The translations under genes were made by a program, and so were the position numbers. DNA of 64,000 nucleotides, taken from assembly GCA_029260295.1 (NCBI GenBank), contig JAJDDN010000008.1:902193-966192 (forward strand), written 5' to 3'. Source of the stretch: Phycisphaerales bacterium (GTDB lineage: Bacteria; Planctomycetota; Phycisphaerae; Phycisphaerales; UBA1924). Below, piece after piece: positions 55,024 through 64,000 of the stretch (positions are counted from its first letter, which is position 1; each line of letters opens with the position of its first letter). Under the pieces are notes generated by a model that did not search any database, was not told where the DNA came from, and worked only from the letters and a program-made list of their open reading frames with translations.

Positions 55024-58000
55024 ATGACCACGCCCCCCACCACCACACTCGAACCAATGTCCAAAGCCTACGACCCGGCAGCGACAGAACCCGTCATGTG
55101 GTCCAAATGGATGGATTCCGGAGCGTTCCACGCCGATCCGAGCCGGGTACTCGACGGCGACGCCCAGCCCTACACAATCCTCATCCCCCCGCCCAATGTC
55201 ACCGCCGCCCTCCACCTCGGACACGCCCTCAACAACTCCATCCAGGACATCCTCATCCGCGCCCACCGCATGAAGGGCTTCGAGACCCTCTGGATGCCGG
55301 GGACGGACCACGCCGGGATCGCGACCCAGACGATGGTGGACAAGAAACTCAAGGAAGCGGGGAAGCCGGGGATCGCGGACTACAAGAAACGCGAACTTAC
55401 CGGCGAGCCGGGACGCGAGGAGTTCCTCAAACTCATCCATGAGTTCAAGGACGAATATGAAGAACGCATCACACAACAGCTCATGGCGATGGGCTGCTCC
55501 TGCGACTGGGAACGCCAACGCTTCACCATGGACGACATCTGCGCCCGAGCAGTACGCGAAGCATTCTTCCAGTTGTTCAAAGATGGCCTCATCTACCGAG
55601 GCAAACGCCTCGTCAACTGGGACCCCGTCACACAAACCGCGCTCGCAGACGACGAGGTCGAGAACGAAGAGGTCGCAGGCCACTTCTACTACCTCCGCTA
55701 CCCGCTCGTGCATCAGACCGAGCCCGGCAATCACGATCCCGTGACATGGTCAGAGCTTGTGCGTCGTGGATACCCCGACGCCGAAAATCATCCCGAAGAC
55801 GAGCAGGCATGGATCACCGTCGCCACCACCCGCCCCGAGACTTACATGGGCGATACAGGCGTTGCTGTAAATCCCAAAGACCCACGAGCCAAGGCAGTCA
55901 AAGGGTTCTTCTGCGAACTCCCAATCGTCGGCCGCGTGATCCCGATCATCGAAGACGACTATGTCGTCCTCCCCGTCAAATACGGCGGCCAAGAAGGCGA
56001 CACCAAAGCCGAGATGTCCACCGGGTTCCTCAAAGTCACCCCCGCCCACGATCCAAATGACTGGATGATCGGCCAACGCCACAACCTCGAACCCATCAAC
56101 ATCATGGCCCCCGACGCGAGCATCTCCGATCAGCACGGCTGGGACCGCGAAACAAACAAAGAAGGCGGGCATATCTTCGTCGGCAAGAGCAGAGAAGACG
56201 CACGCAAACTCGTCATCGAAGAATTCAAAGCACGATCAGTCGCCGAGGGAAGCAGCGGATCATTGCTCGAACGCATGGTGCCCTACAGCCACAGCGTCGG
56301 CCATTCCTACCGGAGCCACGCCGCCATCGAACCATACCTGAGCGACCAGTGGTACTGCAAGGTCTCCGACGACAAACTCCGAGGCAACGCCCAGCGTGCG
56401 CTCAAACCAGAGCAACGCACCGAAAGCTCCATCAAGGATTGGCCCGAGTCACGCCCGAAGATGGTCGCCGACGACACAACCGACGGCACCATGAACTTCT
56501 TCCCCGCCCGCTACGCTAAAACCTACGAAAACTGGCACGACAACCTCCGCGACTGGTGCATCAGCCGCCAACTCTGGTGGGGGCATCGGATTCCAGTGTG
56601 GTCGCGTGAGAGAATGACCAGCGATGACATTGAGCAACTCAAGCTGGTTCTATCGGTTGGTTACGACCCATTCTCCGACGAACCAGACGAGCCGGCAATC
56701 AGCCGCACTGAAAATGAAGATGGCACAGTGTCAATGCATGTTTGTTTCCAAAATGAGAACAACACAGACATCAAGCTGTTTGAATCTGCTGGATTCACAA
56801 GAGACCCCGATGTCCTCGACACCTGGTTTTCCTCCGCGCTCTGGCCGCTGTCGACGATGGGCTGGCCGGATGCCTCTGCCGCGAAGGACTCATCAGGCAT
56901 CAACGATTTCGAGTCCATGCTCGCAGCATTCAACCCATCCTCCGTCCTCACAACCGCCCGCGAGATCATCACCCTTTGGGTGTCGCGGATGACGATGTTC
57001 AACCGCTATTTCCTAGGTGACGACAAGGCCGGGAAGGCACCGTTCAAGGATGTCTTCATCCACGCGATGATCCAGGACGGCGAAGGACGCAAGATGTCCA
57101 AGTCCCTCGGCAACGGCGTAGACCCGCTCGACATCATCCACTCCCACGGCGCCGACGCCATGCGCTTCACCCTCTGCCAGATGACCACCCAGACGCAAGA
57201 TGTCCGCATGCCCGTCGAGATGGACGAATCCACAGGCAAGAACACCTCCCCCAAGTTCGACATCGGCCGCAACCTCTGCAACAAACTCTGGAACGCGGCT
57301 AAATTTGCAATGATGATGCTTGAGAAGAACCCAGTCTCCGCAGGCATGCCGATCGACCCACAAGAACTGTCACTCGTAGACCGCTGGATGCTCTCACGAG
57401 TCGCCCACGCAACAGGCGCGATCAACACCGCCCTGCGGAACTACATGTTCAAGGACTACGCCGACGCGATCTACGATCTCCTCTGGCGTGACTTCTGCGA
57501 CTGGTATCTCGAATCCATCAAACCAACAGTCGCCGATGATGCAAATCAGGCGGCCGTGCTTCGGCTCGTTCTTGATTCCATCTTGCGTTTGATGCACCCG
57601 GTGACCCCATTCATCACCGAATCCATCCACGAACGCCTCTCCACAATCCCGATGCGAGAAGTCACCGGGTTCAGCTTCGACCAAACCCAATCAACCGGCA
57701 CCCTCTGCCAGTCCGGCTGGCCAACGCCCGACCAAGCCCTGCGTGACGAGGTCGCCGAGGAGGCGTACGACCGTATCCGATCACTGATCACCCTCATCCG
57801 CGAGATCCGTGCATCCAACAAGGTCCACGCCAAGCGTGCGATCGTGCTGCATGTCTCGGGTTCACTCGCCGAGGACATCACACGATGGTCGCCGCTGGTC
57901 GAAACACTCGGGAACATCAAAGAGGTCACTTCAGCCGAAGCCCCCGAAGCAAGCGCAGCGTTTGTCTTCGAAGGCAGCGAGTACCGCCTCTCCGACCTCG

Positions 58001-58212
58001 CCGACGCTGTAGATGCATCCGTCGAGAAGGAACGCCTCACCAAAGAACTCGCCGACCTCGAAAAAGCAATCGGCGGCCTCAAAGGCCGGCTCTCAAACCC
58101 CGGATACACCGACAAAGCACCCGAGCACCTCGTCAACCAAACCCGAGGCGAACTCGAACAGAAAATCCAAGACCGCGACTCAATGAAGGCCTCACTGGAC
58201 AAGCTCGGATGA
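55024..58212 (+). CDS. valS: valine--tRNA ligase
   Basis: 'YTILIPPPNVTAALHLGHALNNSIQDILIRAHRMKGFETLWMPGTDHAGIATQ', 'DGEGRKMSKSLGNGVDPLDII'. Confidence 0.97.
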   Translation: MTTPPTTTLEPMSKAYDPAATEPVMWSKWMDSGAFHADPSRVLDGDAQPYTILIPPPNVTAALHLGHALNNSIQDILIRAHRMKGFETLWMPGTDHAGIATQTMVDKKLKEAGKPGIADYKKRELTGEPGREEFLKLIHEFKDEYEERITQQLMAMGCSCDWERQRFTMDDICARAVREAFFQLFKDGLIYRGKRLVNWDPVTQTALADDEVENEEVAGHFYYLRYPLVHQTEPGNHDPVTWSELVRRGYPDAENHPEDEQAWITVATTRPETYMGDTGVAVNPKDPRAKAVKGFFCELPIVGRVIPIIEDDYVVLPVKYGGQEGDTKAEMSTGFLKVTPAHDPNDWMIGQRHNLEPINIMAPDASISDQHGWDRETNKEGGHIFVGKSREDARKLVIEEFKARSVAEGSSGSLLERMVPYSHSVGHSYRSHAAIEPYLSDQWYCKVSDDKLRGNAQRALKPEQRTESSIKDWPESRPKMVADDTTDGTMNFFPARYAKTYENWHDNLRDWCISRQLWWGHRIPVWSRERMTSDDIEQLKLVLSVGYDPFSDEPDEPAISRTENEDGTVSMHVCFQNENNTDIKLFESAGFTRDPDVLDTWFSSALWPLSTMGWPDASAAKDSSGINDFESMLAAFNPSSVLTTAREIITLWVSRMTMFNRYFLGDDKAGKAPFKDVFIHAMIQDGEGRKMSKSLGNGVDPLDIIHSHGADAMRFTLCQMTTQTQDVRMPVEMDESTGKNTSPKFDIGRNLCNKLWNAAKFAMMMLEKNPVSAGMPIDPQELSLVDRWMLSRVAHATGAINTALRNYMFKDYADAIYDLLWRDFCDWYLESIKPTVADDANQAAVLRLVLDSILRLMHPVTPFITESIHERLSTIPMREVTGFSFDQTQSTGTLCQSGWPTPDQALRDEVAEEAYDRIRSLITLIREIRASNKVHAKRAIVLHVSGSLAEDITRWSPLVETLGNIKEVTSAEAPEASAAFVFEGSEYRLSDLADAVDASVEKERLTKELADLEKAIGGLKGRLSNPGYTDKAPEHLVNQTRGELEQKIQDRDSMKASLDKLG

Positions 58213-59234
58213 TGCGAACTTTGCTAGTCGCGGCGGTTGTTGGATCGGTGGTTTTGCCGATAGGGTGCTCTTCATCATCCAAGACCCCCACCACCCGCGC
58301 GGCCCCGGTGCAACGATTCGTCGCCGGACGCGAGCGGTGGTCGTACCAAGGCAACCCAGGCTGGACCTACTTCACCCCCGGCGCGACTATCCGCACAACC
58401 ATCACCGATCGCCAGATGATCATCCGAATCCCAGCATTCGTCGAACTCTCCCAGATCCACGCGCGCACCGCCCTGACCACGCTCCCCCCAACCACCGAGC
58501 CCGTAGACACCTACTTCCTTGGATCACGCAGGCAATGGGAAACCATGACCAAAAAACTGCTCAAGGACCGAGCGGGCGTCTACCTCTCCATCGAACGCGG
58601 CGGGTTCAGCATCGGAACCACCGGCGTCTACTACGACCTCGGTCCCCGCGACTCCTTCACCATCGCCGCCCACGAAGGCTGGCACCAGTACGCACACTCC
58701 GTGATGATCGATCGCCTCCCCGTCTGGCTCGACGAAGGAATCGCGTGCTATTTAGAAGGCTTCCGCTGGGACGAGATCCAACCCGATTCGCCTCGATTCC
58801 TCCCATGGGCAAATCTTGAACGCTACGACCAGCTCCGCAACGCCCACGCCAACGGCTCGCTCATGTCATTACACACACTGGTCAGCAACCGCCCCCAAGA
58901 TCTCATGGCCACCAACAAAGGCGGAAACCGCGTGCTGACCTACTACGCCCAGCACTGGGCGCTCGTCCATTTCTTCCGTGAGTTTCAGGGCGGTCGATAC
59001 TCGTCCGGACTCGCCAGAGTCTTACAACTGACGCTCCGAGGCGAGCTACTCGACAACCTAAGCGAAGCCGATGCGCGTTCAATGCGTATCCGAAGATCTG
59101 GCGCCGGCGTGCTCTCGATCATCGCGCCGGGCGTTCCACTCCGAGAACTCGACGCACAGTATCAAGAGTTCATCAAAGACATCGTCCGCCCCGGCGGACG
59201 CAACGCCGCACTCAGCGGCAAGTCACCTGTTTAA
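58209..59234 (+). CDS. putative metalloprotease-like lipoprotein (DUF1570-like, HExxH)
   Basis: Lipobox 'VGSVVLPIGCSSSS'; 'SFTIAAHEGWHQYAHSVMIDRLPVWLDEGIACYLEG'. Confidence 0.7.
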   Translation: MMRTLLVAAVVGSVVLPIGCSSSSKTPTTRAAPVQRFVAGRERWSYQGNPGWTYFTPGATIRTTITDRQMIIRIPAFVELSQIHARTALTTLPPTTEPVDTYFLGSRRQWETMTKKLLKDRAGVYLSIERGGFSIGTTGVYYDLGPRDSFTIAAHEGWHQYAHSVMIDRLPVWLDEGIACYLEGFRWDEIQPDSPRFLPWANLERYDQLRNAHANGSLMSLHTLVSNRPQDLMATNKGGNRVLTYYAQHWALVHFFREFQGGRYSSGLARVLQLTLRGELLDNLSEADARSMRIRRSGAGVLSIIAPGVPLRELDAQYQEFIKDIVRPGGRNAALSGKSPV

Positions 59235-61261
59235 TCTTCACTCGGCAGATCAGGCTCGATACCAAGGTATGGCAGCACGCGTTCAGTGATCCGGCGGACA
59301 ACCGGCCCAGCAACGCGCGAGCCGTAGTGGCTCCGGTTCCTGATATGCTCTGGCCCCGGATCATCAATCACAACAATCACTACGATCTCCGGCGCCCCCG
59401 CGGGCGATGCCGCGATGAAGCTGGTGTTGTACTGCTTGGCGAAGTAGCCCCCGGAGTTGTTCGGGCGGCGCATGCCCTGCGGCGGGATGCACGGGATGTA
59501 GGCAGTGCCGGACTTTCCGAACATCGAATACTTGGGCGCGGGCGCGTCGTTTGAGCTCCGATCCCTGTCGTCCATTCTTTGGGCCACCAGCGACATCGGC
59601 CCGCGGACTCGGATCGCCACTTCAGACTTAAATACCCGCTCGATAATAATCTCATCCTTGGTCAGACCAGGACGATCATCACGACCCGCGGCCGTCAATC
59701 GGAGCTGCGGCAGGGTCCCCGCCATCTCACCACTACGGGCAAAGACGGAGAACGCGCGAACCATCTGCACAGGAGTCACAGCAACCTCGTAGCCCATGCC
59801 GACCGAGGTCTGCGACCATTTCGACCAGCTCTTCTTGCTCGTCACCAACCCGGGCTGCTCGCCCATGATTCCAAGCCCAGACCGACTCCCAAATCCCAAC
59901 GCCCGAACAGTCTGACGAAGATCGTTGTGATCAAGACGATTGGTCGCGACGGACATGCCCATGTTTGATGAGAACTCAATCACACCGTCCCAGCTGAGCT
60001 CTTTGCGGTAGGTCACATCGGTCAGCGAGCGACCGGGATAGGGCTGGAAGTAGTTGACATCAAACTTGAGAATCTCGTCATCGGGGAGGAGCCCCTGTGT
60101 TTTCGCAAGAGACCACACAAACGGTTTAAAAGTAGACCCCGGCTCATACAAATCACGCACGCACCGGTTCCTGGTGAGTGCCTCGTCAACACCACGCTGA
60201 GGGTCCGGCTCAAGAACCCGCCATCGAGGACGCTCCGATTCATCAGGAAGCGTCGCGGCGGGCTGATCCCCCTTGGGGTCGTACCACGGAAAATCGACAA
60301 GCCCCGGGACATCACGGATGACATCGGCCATCGCCAGAACCTCGCCGGTGTGCGGATTCAAAACCACCGCCCGCGCCCCGGCAGAATCCGCAAACTCGGC
60401 TCCGAGTTCCAACTCTTCGAGCACAATACGCTGTATCTCAAGGTCGATCGAGAGACGGACATCATCCCCGCGTTGCTCTTCGGTCCATGCGCCCCGCTGG
60501 ACCCAGAGCGGCCCACCGCTGGCGTCGCGGACATAGGTGAGCGAGCCATCGGTGCCATGGAGTTGGTCATCATATAGATTCTCAGCACCAAGGATTCCCG
60601 TTCGTTCGGTGGCTTTGTCATCGATGAACCCAAGCTTGCCGATGATCGAACCGACAAGCTGATCGGCGCTCCCCTGCCTGACCTGGTGTTCTTCGAGAAA
60701 GATACCTGAGAGTTTGTTATCGTCTTTGAAAGTCTTGACAGCATCGGTGGTATGCATATCAAGCAAGCCACTGACGGGAAGGTAGCGGCTGAGCTGAGGA
60801 CGCTTGATCGCAACACCCCCGCTATCAAGTTCAGGGGCAAGGCCATCACGCTCCCGTTGGTCCATGCGTTCAATGACCGCCGCCCGCCGGTTGTTCTCGA
60901 TAACCGCCCCAACGATCTTCTGCCCGAGCTGACCAGGATCAATAGACAACACACCAGCGAGCCCCATGACCGCTTGATCAAGATTGGCTCCAATAGTCGT
61001 AGGATCAACGATCACACGCTTGGCGATGCGGGTCGTAGCAAGCACCCGCCCCCGGCGATCAAGCAAATCCCCGCGCGTCGCCCCGAGTGTATGAGTTGTC
61101 GCTCTGGGCTGAACATGAGCCGCAAGCTCAGGGGAAGGCAGAATCTGCAGCTGAGCAACACGCCCGAGGACCAACACAAGTGCCGAAATGACAAGAACCC
61201 GCAGCGTGAGAATGACTCGGTTGAACTGTTGATCTTGAGAAGGGGTGATCGCGGTACTCAT
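59231..61261 (-). CDS. ftsI: penicillin-binding protein 2 / FtsI-like peptidoglycan transpeptidase
   Basis: 'ATRGDLLDRRGRVLATT', SxxK in 'EPGSTFKPFVW', SxN 'EFSSNMGM', 'FGKSGTAYIP'. Confidence 0.9.
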   Translation of the reverse strand: MSTAITPSQDQQFNRVILTLRVLVISALVLVLGRVAQLQILPSPELAAHVQPRATTHTLGATRGDLLDRRGRVLATTRIAKRVIVDPTTIGANLDQAVMGLAGVLSIDPGQLGQKIVGAVIENNRRAAVIERMDQRERDGLAPELDSGGVAIKRPQLSRYLPVSGLLDMHTTDAVKTFKDDNKLSGIFLEEHQVRQGSADQLVGSIIGKLGFIDDKATERTGILGAENLYDDQLHGTDGSLTYVRDASGGPLWVQRGAWTEEQRGDDVRLSIDLEIQRIVLEELELGAEFADSAGARAVVLNPHTGEVLAMADVIRDVPGLVDFPWYDPKGDQPAATLPDESERPRWRVLEPDPQRGVDEALTRNRCVRDLYEPGSTFKPFVWSLAKTQGLLPDDEILKFDVNYFQPYPGRSLTDVTYRKELSWDGVIEFSSNMGMSVATNRLDHNDLRQTVRALGFGSRSGLGIMGEQPGLVTSKKSWSKWSQTSVGMGYEVAVTPVQMVRAFSVFARSGEMAGTLPQLRLTAAGRDDRPGLTKDEIIIERVFKSEVAIRVRGPMSLVAQRMDDRDRSSNDAPAPKYSMFGKSGTAYIPCIPPQGMRRPNNSGGYFAKQYNTSFIAASPAGAPEIVVIVVIDDPGPEHIRNRSHYGSRVAGPVVRRITERVLPYLGIEPDLPSED

Positions 61262-61265
61262 GGTT

Positions 61266-61655
61266 TTAATCCTCACTATCGAGTACATAGATGCGGGTGC
61301 CGTCATCGAGAGTCCAGTATTCGGGATCAATCGCACCCAGTTGCACCGGCATATCATCAACCAACTCATCACCGATCGTTTCGGGCTCATACGGATCAAG
61401 CAGGTCAATCCGGCGCTGGGTCTGATCGGTCATGGCCGAGTCAATCTCGTCGCCAATCATCGCCCGGATCTGATCGGGAGTGATGCTCGCAGCGATCTGG
61501 GCGCGAAGCTCCATAGACCGGCGATCAAGATCACGCGACCGCATCCGCGCCTGCGTCATCTCGTTGGAAGCGACCAATCTGGACTGGCGTACAGAGAGCA
61601 CCCCGACCCCGGTCGAACCAAGCGCAAGGATCAGCACAATCAACTTTACAAACAT
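61266..61655 (-). CDS. small single-TM protein in the FtsL position
   Basis: N-terminal TM plus a helical charged segment (MFVKLIVLILALGSTGVGVLSVRQSRLVASNEMTQARMRSRDLDRRSMELRAQI); lies between ftsI and rsmH. Confidence 0.5.
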   Translation of the reverse strand: MFVKLIVLILALGSTGVGVLSVRQSRLVASNEMTQARMRSRDLDRRSMELRAQIAASITPDQIRAMIGDEIDSAMTDQTQRRIDLLDPYEPETIGDELVDDMPVQLGAIDPEYWTLDDGTRIYVLDSED

Positions 61656-61676
61656 CTTCGGCTCCGGCTGATGGCT

Positions 61677-62444
61677 TTATTTGGCGGGGACTTTGAGCTT
61701 CATGCCCACACGAATATCATTGGCATCATCGAGCCCATTGAGTTTGACAAACTCGCCCACACGACGCGAGGTGCCCAAGAGTTTCATCGAAATCTCGCCG
61801 AGCGTATCGCCCGATCCAACGGTATAAGCATCCGAGCTGGTGACAGCAGCCTTGGGCCTGGGTGTTGCCTTGGGCACTGAGATCCTTGCGTTTGCGGGGA
61901 GTCTGAGCTTCATACCAGGATTGATGATCCCGCTCGATCCGATCAACCCTGCGTTGAGCGTCTGGATTTCTATCCAGCGGTCGCCATCACCAAGTGACTT
62001 CCGAGCGATCTGGTAGAGCGAGTCGCCTTCTTGGACGGTGTAACTCTGATGTGTGATCGGCCCAAGATCGCGAGTGGCATTTGATTGGCTTGCTAGAACC
62101 TGTCCACGAACATCCTCAATGCCAGTGCTAAACCCGTTGCTCAAGCCATTGAGGAACGAGCCGGTCCGGTTTGAGCCGTTGGCGATCACGACCGGATCGT
62201 GTTCTAATACTGTTGATGTCTGCTCATATCTTTGGGCCGTCTGATCAGGCATGACCTTCTCGATCGCCTCACCAATACGGTTACGCTCTGCTCCAGGGAG
62301 CTGGGCGATCGGCTGTCGGCTCTGTGCTTCGAGACGGTCTGGGTCCATCGTGCTGGCTTGTGAAAAATAATCACTGACAAGCACGCCGACCACAAGGATC
62401 AGGACAAAGCTCAAGATAAGTGCAAGTTTGCTTTCTCTGGTCAC
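61677..62444 (-). CDS. LysM-domain protein with N-terminal TM
   Basis: Two LysM units: 'SYTVQEGDSLYQIARKSLGDGDRWIEIQTLN' and 'AYTVGSGDTLGEISMKLLGTSRRVGEFVKLNGL'. Confidence 0.9.
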   Translation of the reverse strand: MTRESKLALILSFVLILVVGVLVSDYFSQASTMDPDRLEAQSRQPIAQLPGAERNRIGEAIEKVMPDQTAQRYEQTSTVLEHDPVVIANGSNRTGSFLNGLSNGFSTGIEDVRGQVLASQSNATRDLGPITHQSYTVQEGDSLYQIARKSLGDGDRWIEIQTLNAGLIGSSGIINPGMKLRLPANARISVPKATPRPKAAVTSSDAYTVGSGDTLGEISMKLLGTSRRVGEFVKLNGLDDANDIRVGMKLKVPAK

Positions 62445-62541
62445 GGCCGAATCCTTGGCTGGGTGCCTGCAGTTGAAACAAAATACTGTTACAAGTTACC
62501 AAATACAAATTGAAACGCAATCCTTCACGCTTCAAAGTGGA

Positions 62542-63507
62542 CTACTGGGCCGCTGAGCCGAGCACCCGACACACACGCAACTTAGCCGAACGCGATCTCG
62601 GGTTCATCCCGATCTCCTGCTCGCTTGCCCCTGCGGGCTTGCGTGTGATCAGCTCGACGAGTCCGTCCTCGTTCATCCGGGCAAACGATTGTTTGACCGG
62701 ACGATCTTCGAGCGAATGGAACGCGATAATCGCGATCCGAGCGCCTTCGTTCAACCATCCCGAATCACCGGCTTGCACTTTCTTAACCCCGAACTTCACG
62801 GAGCGGAGGAGCGATTCGAGTGATCCGAGTTCATCATTAACCGCGATTCTCAGCGCCTGGAAGGTGCGGGTTGCGGGGTGAATAGAGCCTCGGGGTCCTC
62901 GTTTGGGTGGAATGGCCGAACGGATGAGATCGGCGAGTTGATCAGTCGTTTCTATCGGCGAAAGTCCCCGTGCTTCAACAATCATTGATGCGATCCGCCG
63001 CGCGTGCCTTTCCTCGCCAAAATGCTTGATCATGTCCCCGAGTTCACGCTCCGGGAGCGTATTAACCAGCTCGGCCGCATCGATCGGCGTGGACTGATCC
63101 ATCCGCATGTCCAGCGGGCCCGAATGCCGAAAGCTCAGCCCACGCTGGGGATCATCTACCTGCGTGCTGGCAAACCCCAAATCCGCCAGCACCATATCGG
63201 CCGCGATACCCAGCTTTGCGAGCTCTTTAGGCAGCTGCACAAAGTTCCCCTGGATCGCCACAACATTGGCAGACCCAGGATCGTCCGGAGCCATCGCCTC
63301 ACGCACGGCCTGCTCAGCCCGCGCCAGATTTCCCGAATCCATGTCATTGAGAACAATCGTCCCCGTCGGACCCACAGCCTTGGCAATCAAGCACGCGTGA
63401 CCACCCAAACCAGCCGTGCAATCGACAAAGACTTGCCCCTGCTGGGGTTGCAAGAGATCAACGACCTGATCGGCCAACACCGCGATATGTGAATACTGCT
63501 CGGACAC
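62542..63507 (-). CDS. rsmH: 16S rRNA (cytosine(1402)-N(4))-methyltransferase
   Basis: 'VFVDCTAGLGGHACLIAKAVGPTGTIVLNDMD', 'MVLADLGFASTQVDDPQRGLSFRHSGPLDMRMD', 'RTFQALRIAVNDELGSLE', 'IAFHSLEDRPVKQSF'. Confidence 0.96.
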   Translation of the reverse strand: MSEQYSHIAVLADQVVDLLQPQQGQVFVDCTAGLGGHACLIAKAVGPTGTIVLNDMDSGNLARAEQAVREAMAPDDPGSANVVAIQGNFVQLPKELAKLGIAADMVLADLGFASTQVDDPQRGLSFRHSGPLDMRMDQSTPIDAAELVNTLPERELGDMIKHFGEERHARRIASMIVEARGLSPIETTDQLADLIRSAIPPKRGPRGSIHPATRTFQALRIAVNDELGSLESLLRSVKFGVKKVQAGDSGWLNEGARIAIIAFHSLEDRPVKQSFARMNEDGLVELITRKPAGASEQEIGMNPRSRSAKLRVCRVLGSAAQ

Positions 63508-63535
63508 ACCCCACAGTATCCCCTATCCTCTCCCG

Positions 63536-63910
63536 ATGCCTCGCAATCCACCAATCCCTGCCCCGATCGTGCTCACCACCACCCGCACAAACGCACAAGC
63601 AGCCCAAATCGTCTACGGGCTCGATCTCAGAGGCATCATCGCAACGGTCACCGCCAACCCGCTCAGATCCAAAGACCCAATCGCGATCGTCCTCACCAAA
63701 GGCGACGAAGCCATGGCACGAGCCGCCATTGAATCAATCTGGGACGCACTCCTCGAATCCACACCCCGCGCATGGGATCTCAACGGAAACTGCTTCTTCT
63801 GTGGCTACGACATCACCGGATTGATGACCCCGGCAATCTGCCCCGAATGCGGCCACGAACTCGACTCCATCGCCGCTCGGCGTGCCGCCTCCGAAGGCCG
63901 AATCGACTAA
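63536..63910 (+). CDS. hypothetical protein, DUF2007-like N-terminus with C-terminal zinc ribbon
   Basis: 'NCFFCGYDITGLMTPAICPECGHELD' four-Cys ribbon. Confidence 0.55.
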   Translation: MPRNPPIPAPIVLTTTRTNAQAAQIVYGLDLRGIIATVTANPLRSKDPIAIVLTKGDEAMARAAIESIWDALLESTPRAWDLNGNCFFCGYDITGLMTPAICPECGHELDSIAARRAASEGRID

Positions 63911-64000
63911 CGAGCCGCGTCCCTAAGGGCGTGGTGTTAGTTTGTATAAAGACCCCAACCAGACGGTCGCGGGGCGGTAAATACTTACCAACCCCAGAAA

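Overview
The window is bacterial chromosomal DNA that looks planctomycete (Phycisphaerae-like). Supporting signs are PEP-CTERM-like and GC-type-dockerin-like exported proteins, a TIGR02999-like ECF sigma factor overlapping a Ser/Thr kinase gene, and large TPR proteins. Main blocks: (1) 1-2.8 kb: FecCD permease (partial), bPH2 protein, an isolated atpC and a Cys-rich exported protein. (2) 2.9-10.8 kb: CusCBA-type heavy-metal RND efflux plus a triple-repeat Cys-rich YHS-like protein. (3) 10.9-18.5 kb, minus strand: clade II (Sec-type) nitrous oxide reductase cluster, ordered cytochrome c (three CxxCH), nosZ, small membrane protein, nosD, nosF, nosY, nosL. (4) 19.3-22.3 kb: ECF sigma/kinase pair. 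(5) tRNA-Gly, a DsbD-like protein, a solitary fliM, nusA-infB-rbfA, a large TPR lipoprotein, yebC and DUF1643. (6) 36.8-44.9 kb: small genes with a family of long hairpins and other palindromic repeats, nth and tRNA-Arg. (7) 45-51.4 kb: S41 protease and pdhA/B/C. (8) prfB with a programmed +1 frameshift, valS, and a division cluster (rsmH, LysM, ftsL-like, ftsI). The most interesting signals are non-genic. A family of at least five long hairpins (AGAAGAAG...CTTCTTCT) has co-varying cores. A direction-like loop flips across a base-composition (GC-skew) switch near 42.4-43.2 kb, which looks like a replication terminus. Two nested-palindrome elements lie nearby, one inserted in frame in an MFS transporter gene. 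All calls come from reading the sequence and supplied translations; no database search was run.
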